A DNA stretch of 9,316 nucleotides from positions 1-9,316 of the forward strand of contig JAOPZG010000370.1 in assembly GCA_025964215.1 (NCBI GenBank), written 5' to 3'. Shown here in pieces: positions 5,259 through 9,316 of this stretch. A program made the position numbers and the translations under genes. A model generated the notes under the pieces. It was given only the letters and a program-made list of their open reading frames with translations, made no database searches and was not told the DNA's origin. The stretch comes from Conexibacter sp. (GTDB taxonomy: Bacteria > Actinomycetota > Thermoleophilia > Solirubrobacterales > Solirubrobacteraceae). Positions within the stretch are counted from its first letter, which is position 1, and every line of letters begins with the position of its first letter.

Positions 5259-8069
5259 GTGGAGCCGGTGCATGTGCTGGTCGTCGATGACCTCCCCGCC
5301 TCGCGCGGGCTCGCCGCGATCTGGCTGAGCGACGGCCTGCGCGACGGCGTCGAGGTCGCGGAGGCGGCGACGCTCGCCGAGATGCGCGCGGCCTGGCAGG
5401 CCCGCCGGCCCGACATCGTCGTGCTCGACCAGCGGCTGCCCGACGGCGAGGGCCTCGACGGCGCGCGCGAGCTGCTGGCCGAGGACCCCGACGCCGCGAT
5501 CATCCTGCTGACCGGGATGTCGGACCCCGCGCTCGACCAGGAGGCCGAGCGCGCCGGCGTCGCCGACTTCCTCGTCAAGCACGAGATCGACGGCCCGATG
5601 CTCGCGCGCACCGTGCGCTACGCGCTGCGCCGCCGCGAGGACCGCCGCCGCCTGCGCCGCTCCGAGGAGCGCTACCGCAACCTCGTCAAGGAGCTGCCGG
5701 ACACCGGCGTGCTCGTCGTCGACGAGCAGCTGCGCTTCGTGATGGTCGCCGGCGCCGCGCTCGAGCAGGCCGGCCACGACACCGAGGCGATGGTCGGCCG
5801 CGACGTCGAGGAGGTCCTCGCCGCCGGCGACCGGCTCGACCTGCTCGACGACTACAAGGCGGCGCTGACCGGCATCTCGCGCGTGCGGGAGACCACCTCG
5901 CCCGACGGCCGGACCTACCGCACCGCGTTCCGCCCGCTCGGCGCCGAGGCGATGGCCGTCACCTTCGACATCACCGAGCAGCTCGCGCAGGCCGCCGAGC
6001 TCCAGCGCGCGCAGGCGCTCGCGTCCACCGGGTCGTGGCACTGGGACGCCACGACGCAGGAGATGACGTGGTCGCCCGAGCTCTGCCGGATCTACGGCCT
6101 GGACCCCTCGCAGCCGCTGCCGCCCTACGCGGAGTACCTCGTCACCCACGTGGTCGAGGCCGACCGCGCGCGGTTCGTGGAGGTCACGCGCGGCGCGATG
6201 CGCGGCGGGCAGGACGCCGAGCTCGAGATGGAGATCGTGCGCACCGACGGCACGCGCCGCACGCTGCACTCGCGCGTGCGGCCGGTCAAGGGCACCGACG
6301 GGCGGACCGTCCGGATCGAGGGCATCAGCCAGGACGTCACCGAGCTGCGCGCCGCCGCCCGCGCCCGCTACGCCGCCGAGCAGCGCTTCGAGGTCGCCTT
6401 CGACCGCGCGCCCAACGGCATGTTCCTCGCCGATCGCAGCGGGCGCTTCCTGCGGGTCAACGCGGCGCTCAGCGAGCTGAGCGGCTTCACGCGCGAGGAG
6501 CTGCTCGAGCAGGGGTCGCTGGACGTCGTGCATCCCGACGACGCCGAGGCGGTGCGCGAGGCGCTGGAGGCGATGCGCGACGGCGACGTCCGGCTCGACC
6601 ACCGCCTCGCCCACCGCGACGGCCGCGCGGTCTGGGTGGCGGTGAGCGCGACGCTCGTGCGCGACGAGGCCGGCGAGCCGCTCTACGTCCTGGGTCAGAT
6701 GCAGGACGTGACCGAGCGGCGCGAGTACGAGGAGCGGCTGCGCCACCTCGCCGACCACGACCCGCTCACCGGGCTGCTCAACCGGCGCGGCTTCGAGCGC
6801 GCGCTTGAGGCGCACGTCGCGCGGACGCGGCGCTACGGCGCGGCGGGCGCGCTGCTGGTGATCGACCTCGACGGGTTCAAGTACATCAACGACACGCTCG
6901 GCCACCACGCGGGCGACCAGCTGATCGTCGCGTGCGCGGGCGCGCTGCGCGAGCGGCTGCGGGAGACCGACGTGCTCGCGCGCCTCGGCGGCGACGAGTT
7001 CGCGATCCTGCTCCCGGTCGAGACGGCGCCGGAGGCCGCGATCGTCGCGCAGGCGCTCGTGGACGTCGTGCGCGAGCGCGCGACCGGCTTCGGCGGCCAG
7101 CAGGCCGGCAACGTGACGGCGTCGATCGGCGTCGCGGTGGTCGACGCCGCCACGGCCGGCGGCGGCGAGCTGATGGTGAGCGCCGACCTCGCGATGTACG
7201 AGGCCAAGGAGGCGGGGCGCGACCGGTTCGCCGTCTACCGCGCCGGCGAGGACGCGCGCCAGCCGCGGGTCCGGGCGCAGATGACGTGGCTGCAGCGGAT
7301 CGACCGCGCGCTGGCCGAGGGGCGGCTGCTGCTGCACGCGCAGCCGATCGTGGACCTGCGCACGCGCGCGACCGTGCGCCACGAGCTGCTGCTGCGGCTG
7401 GTCGGCGACGACGGCGAGCTGATCCTGCCGACGACGTTCCTGCCGGCCGCCGAGCGCTTCGGGACGATCGTGGCGATCGACCGCTGGGTGATGGGGGAGG
7501 CGATCGCGGCGATGGGGCGCGTGGTCGCGGCCGGCGGGCGGCTGCCGCTGGCGGTCAACGTCTCCGCGCGGTCGGCCGGCGACGCCGAGCTGCTCGCGCT
7601 GATCGAGCGCGGTCTCGCCGCGGCGGGCGTCGATCCCGCCGACCTCGTCGTCGAGCTGACCGAGACGGCCGCGGTCTCCGACATCCCGCGCGCGCGGGAC
7701 TTCGTCGCGGCGCTGCGCGGGCTCGGCTGTGGCTTCGCGCTCGACGACTTCGGCGCGGGCTTCGGCTCGTTCTCCTACCTGAAGGACCTGCCGTTCGACG
7801 TGCTGAAGATCGACGGCGAGTTCGTCGCGCACGCGGGCGACAACGCGACCGACCGGCTGGTGATCGCGGCGGTCACCGGGATCGCGCACGGGCTGGGCAA
7901 GACGACGGTGGCCGAGTTCGTCGAGGACGGGCCGCTGGTCGACCTGCTGCTCGAGCACGGCGTCGACTTCGGGCAAGGCCATCATCTCGGCCGGCCGGCG
8001 CCGCTGGACGAGCTGCTGGCGTCGCTCGGCGTGGCGGGCGAGCGCTCGCGCGCGGACACGCTGTCGTGA
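5259..8069 (+). CDS. Receiver-PAS-PAS-PAS-GGDEF-EAL protein (bifunctional c-di-GMP synthase/phosphodiesterase candidate)
   Basis: This 936-residue protein without membrane segments should make and/or degrade c-di-GMP in response to phosphorylation and PAS signals. The receiver domain (1-120) has acidic D10/D11, phosphoacceptor D57, T85 and K107. A charged helix leads to PAS1 (about 136-240), PAS2 (about 255-362, PAS_3-like, ending GISQDVTE) and PAS3 (about 374-487). The GGDEF domain (about 495-660) keeps DLDGFK (536-541), N544, D545 and GGDEF at 577-581. An intact inhibitory RxxD site, RETD (568-571), lies five residues before it. The EAL domain (about 675-925) has QPI (695-697), ELLLR in place of EALLR (709-713), N767, E799, DD (829-830), K850, E886 and Q906, so the catalytic set looks complete. 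GTG 5259 begins right before the receiver; an upstream in-frame GTG at 5220 would add 13 arginine-rich residues. No partner histidine kinase is in the window. Which activity dominates is unknown. Confidence 0.95.
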   Translation: MEPVHVLVVDDLPASRGLAAIWLSDGLRDGVEVAEAATLAEMRAAWQARRPDIVVLDQRLPDGEGLDGARELLAEDPDAAIILLTGMSDPALDQEAERAGVADFLVKHEIDGPMLARTVRYALRRREDRRRLRRSEERYRNLVKELPDTGVLVVDEQLRFVMVAGAALEQAGHDTEAMVGRDVEEVLAAGDRLDLLDDYKAALTGISRVRETTSPDGRTYRTAFRPLGAEAMAVTFDITEQLAQAAELQRAQALASTGSWHWDATTQEMTWSPELCRIYGLDPSQPLPPYAEYLVTHVVEADRARFVEVTRGAMRGGQDAELEMEIVRTDGTRRTLHSRVRPVKGTDGRTVRIEGISQDVTELRAAARARYAAEQRFEVAFDRAPNGMFLADRSGRFLRVNAALSELSGFTREELLEQGSLDVVHPDDAEAVREALEAMRDGDVRLDHRLAHRDGRAVWVAVSATLVRDEAGEPLYVLGQMQDVTERREYEERLRHLADHDPLTGLLNRRGFERALEAHVARTRRYGAAGALLVIDLDGFKYINDTLGHHAGDQLIVACAGALRERLRETDVLARLGGDEFAILLPVETAPEAAIVAQALVDVVRERATGFGGQQAGNVTASIGVAVVDAATAGGGELMVSADLAMYEAKEAGRDRFAVYRAGEDARQPRVRAQMTWLQRIDRALAEGRLLLHAQPIVDLRTRATVRHELLLRLVGDDGELILPTTFLPAAERFGTIVAIDRWVMGEAIAAMGRVVAAGGRLPLAVNVSARSAGDAELLALIERGLAAAGVDPADLVVELTETAAVSDIPRARDFVAALRGLGCGFALDDFGAGFGSFSYLKDLPFDVLKIDGEFVAHAGDNATDRLVIAAVTGIAHGLGKTTVAEFVEDGPLVDLLLEHGVDFGQGHHLGRPAPLDELLASLGVAGERSRADTLS

Positions 8070-8099
8070 CCTTTGGGTAGGCGCGGGCGTTCGGGGGTC
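8070..8099 (+). promoter_or_regulatory. Short gap with G-rich ribosome binding site candidate
   Basis: Thirty bases separate the c-di-GMP gene from the secreted-protein gene. GGGGG at 8093-8097, two bases before the ATG, is a poor and rather close Shine-Dalgarno candidate. TAGGCG at 8078-8083 is a weak -10 possibility. No terminator hairpin is visible, so the two genes may share a transcript, though this is not required. Confidence 0.3.
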
Positions 8100-9316
8100 A
8101 TGTCCAGCCTTCGCCGCCTCGCCCTTGTCGTCGTGGTTCCCGCGCTCGCGGTCGGTGCGTTCGCGCCCGCGTCCTTCGCTGACGCGCCCGTCGGCAGCTC
8201 GGCCGCGGGGACCGGGATCGTCGCCGACGCCGGCTACGCCGCGTGGCGGGCCGACGACGGCCACGTCGTGCTCCGGACGGCGGGCGGCGAGCAGGTCCCG
8301 ACGAAGCTGACGCCGCCGAAGAGCGCGATCCTCGACGTCGGCGCCGATCCCGAGTGGGACGCCCAGCTCGTCTGGGCCGAGAGCTGCTCGCTGCGCAAGC
8401 GGACCTGCATCGTGCGCAGCGCGTCGCTCTCGCCCGCCGGCGTCGAGCAGGTGCGCGGCATCGCCCGGATCCCGTACCGCGGCGGCGGCTCGCCGGCCGT
8501 CGCCATCGACGGCAAGCGGCTGGCCTACGCCGTCCACGGGACGACGGGCTCGGGCAAGCGGAAGTCGGCCTGCGACGTGCCGTACGTCCTCACGGTCTCG
8601 CCGCGCGGCCGCTCGCCGCGCAAGCTCGACCGCGGCCACTGCGCCGCGATCTCGCAGCTCGACGTCGGCGACGGCTCCGTCGCGATCCTGGCGCATCCGG
8701 CCGTGCAGTACGGGACGGGCGCGACCGAGGCCCGCGTCGTGAAGGCCGGCGGCGGCCACTCGCGCACGCTCCAGCGCGAGGCGCAGGGCGAGGAGTCCAA
8801 CTACCTCGGCGCCGTCTCGCTCGACCGCGGGTCGCTCTACACCGCGCGCGGCGGGATCCGGCAGGCGAACGCCTTCACGAGGATCGTCCTGGCGAGCGGC
8901 AGGCGCACGGACGCCCGCGCGTTCGTGAACCTCGAGGGCAGCTTCGCCCGCGACGGCGGCCGCGACTACTACGCGCAGACGGTCGGCTACGAGACGAGCA
9001 CGGACTGCCCGTGCCTCGTCGTCGCCGGCGACGACCCGTTCAGCGCCGCGCAGCGGACGCTCGCGCCGGAGCTCTCGCTGAGCGCCGCGCCGCAGCCGGT
9101 CTACGTCGACTCGGCGCCGTCGGCGGTCGCGACGCTCTCGCGGCGCACGGTCTCGAAGACCGCGGTGGTCGGCACCGCGCCGGTGGCCGGCGTGCCGGTC
9201 GAGCTGCTCTCGACGAACGTCGCCGGCGGACCCGTGAACCAGCAGCCGCCCGCGCCCACCGGCGTCGTGGCGACCACGGGCGCCGACGGCACCGCGACGC
9301 TGCCGGTCCCCGGCAC
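8100..9316 (+). CDS. Secreted protein of unknown function with Ig-like C-terminal segment, 3' end cut by window edge
   Basis: I do not recognise a named family. The open frame runs from ATG 8100 to the window end, giving 405 residues so far. It begins with a Sec-type signal peptide: basic SSLRR, a hydrophobic core at 7-22 and a probable cleavage after A27 (S-F-A, then D-A-P), so the protein is exported. The body, about 30-335, has repeated strand-like blocks (GIVADAGYAAWRADDGHVVL, PAVAIDGKRLAYAV, SQLDVGDGSVAIL) that recall TolB/WD40-like beta-propeller blades; this is inference by eye. Six cysteines come in pairs: C96/C103, C158/C181 and C303/C305, which would fit disulfides outside the cell. 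From about 338 the segment with TVSKTAVVGTAPVAGVPVEL followed by TTGADGTATLPV looks like a bacterial Ig-like or carboxypeptidase-regulatory-like beta-sandwich. No cell-wall anchor or transmembrane helix is seen in the visible part. Confidence 0.8.
   Translation, partial: MSSLRRLALVVVVPALAVGAFAPASFADAPVGSSAAGTGIVADAGYAAWRADDGHVVLRTAGGEQVPTKLTPPKSAILDVGADPEWDAQLVWAESCSLRKRTCIVRSASLSPAGVEQVRGIARIPYRGGGSPAVAIDGKRLAYAVHGTTGSGKRKSACDVPYVLTVSPRGRSPRKLDRGHCAAISQLDVGDGSVAILAHPAVQYGTGATEARVVKAGGGHSRTLQREAQGEESNYLGAVSLDRGSLYTARGGIRQANAFTRIVLASGRRTDARAFVNLEGSFARDGGRDYYAQTVGYETSTDCPCLVVAGDDPFSAAQRTLAPELSLSAAPQPVYVDSAPSAVATLSRRTVSKTAVVGTAPVAGVPVELLSTNVAGGPVNQQPPAPTGVVATTGADGTATLPVPG

Noticed and set aside
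7235..7684. Minus-strand serine-rich open frame within the EAL region
   Set aside because: It is fully antisense to the conserved EAL domain and is low-complexity.
5157..8759. Minus-strand open frame continuing upstream of the CorC-type gene to give 1625 codons in total
   Set aside because: The extension lies antisense to the c-di-GMP gene, whose domains are all recognisable. Its translation is low-complexity (A, R, V, D, E, H, L) with no domain motif. Long antisense frames are expected when codon third positions are nearly all G or C.
1..9316. A hidden novel system such as defence island, mobile element or CRISPR
   Set aside because: No transposase, integrase, nuclease, toxin-antitoxin pair, tandem repeat array or tRNA-like end was seen on either strand. 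All long stretches are accounted for by ordinary genes with uniform base composition.

Overview
The window is very GC-rich, with codon third positions almost all G or C, and reads as chromosomal DNA of a high-GC actinobacterium. The style of the Crp-like regulator, the G6PD/GH15 pair and the large PAS-GGDEF-EAL protein suggest the Thermoleophilia (Solirubrobacterales). That placement is inference from family resemblance and was not tested by a search. There are six protein genes, two of them cut by the window edges. I see no RNA gene, mobile element, CRISPR array or phage gene.

Left part (1-3842): a minus-strand pair encodes glucose-6-phosphate dehydrogenase (zwf, 1639-3048) and then a glycoside hydrolase family 15 enzyme (1-1646, C-terminus beyond the edge). 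Their reading frames overlap by 8 bases, so they are almost certainly one transcript. A 50-base gap separates zwf from a divergent gene for a Crp/Fnr-like regulator (3099-3842). The pair links alpha-glucoside or trehalose hydrolysis with entry of glucose, after phosphorylation, into the oxidative pentose phosphate pathway. The regulator is a natural candidate to control it, but this is inference from position.

Middle (3843-5258): the regulator gene converges on a minus-strand gene (3882-5156) for a membrane protein of the hemolysin C/CorC (CNNM) family. A hairpin fills the short convergent gap. Upstream of the membrane protein is a 102-base divergent gap with three inverted repeats and a -10-like TAGGTT.

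Right part (5259-9316): a 936-residue cytosolic c-di-GMP protein has the order receiver, three PAS domains, GGDEF, EAL. Both enzymatic domains keep their key residues and the GGDEF domain keeps its inhibitory site. It is followed by a partial secreted protein with a signal peptide, three pairs of cysteines, a probable beta-propeller-like body and an Ig-like C-terminal segment.

Overall this looks like an ordinary housekeeping and signalling region. I found no convincing new biological system. The points most worth a second look are the inverted-repeat cluster at 5169-5233, the non-canonical ligand pocket of the Crp-like regulator beside zwf, and the uncharacterised secreted protein.
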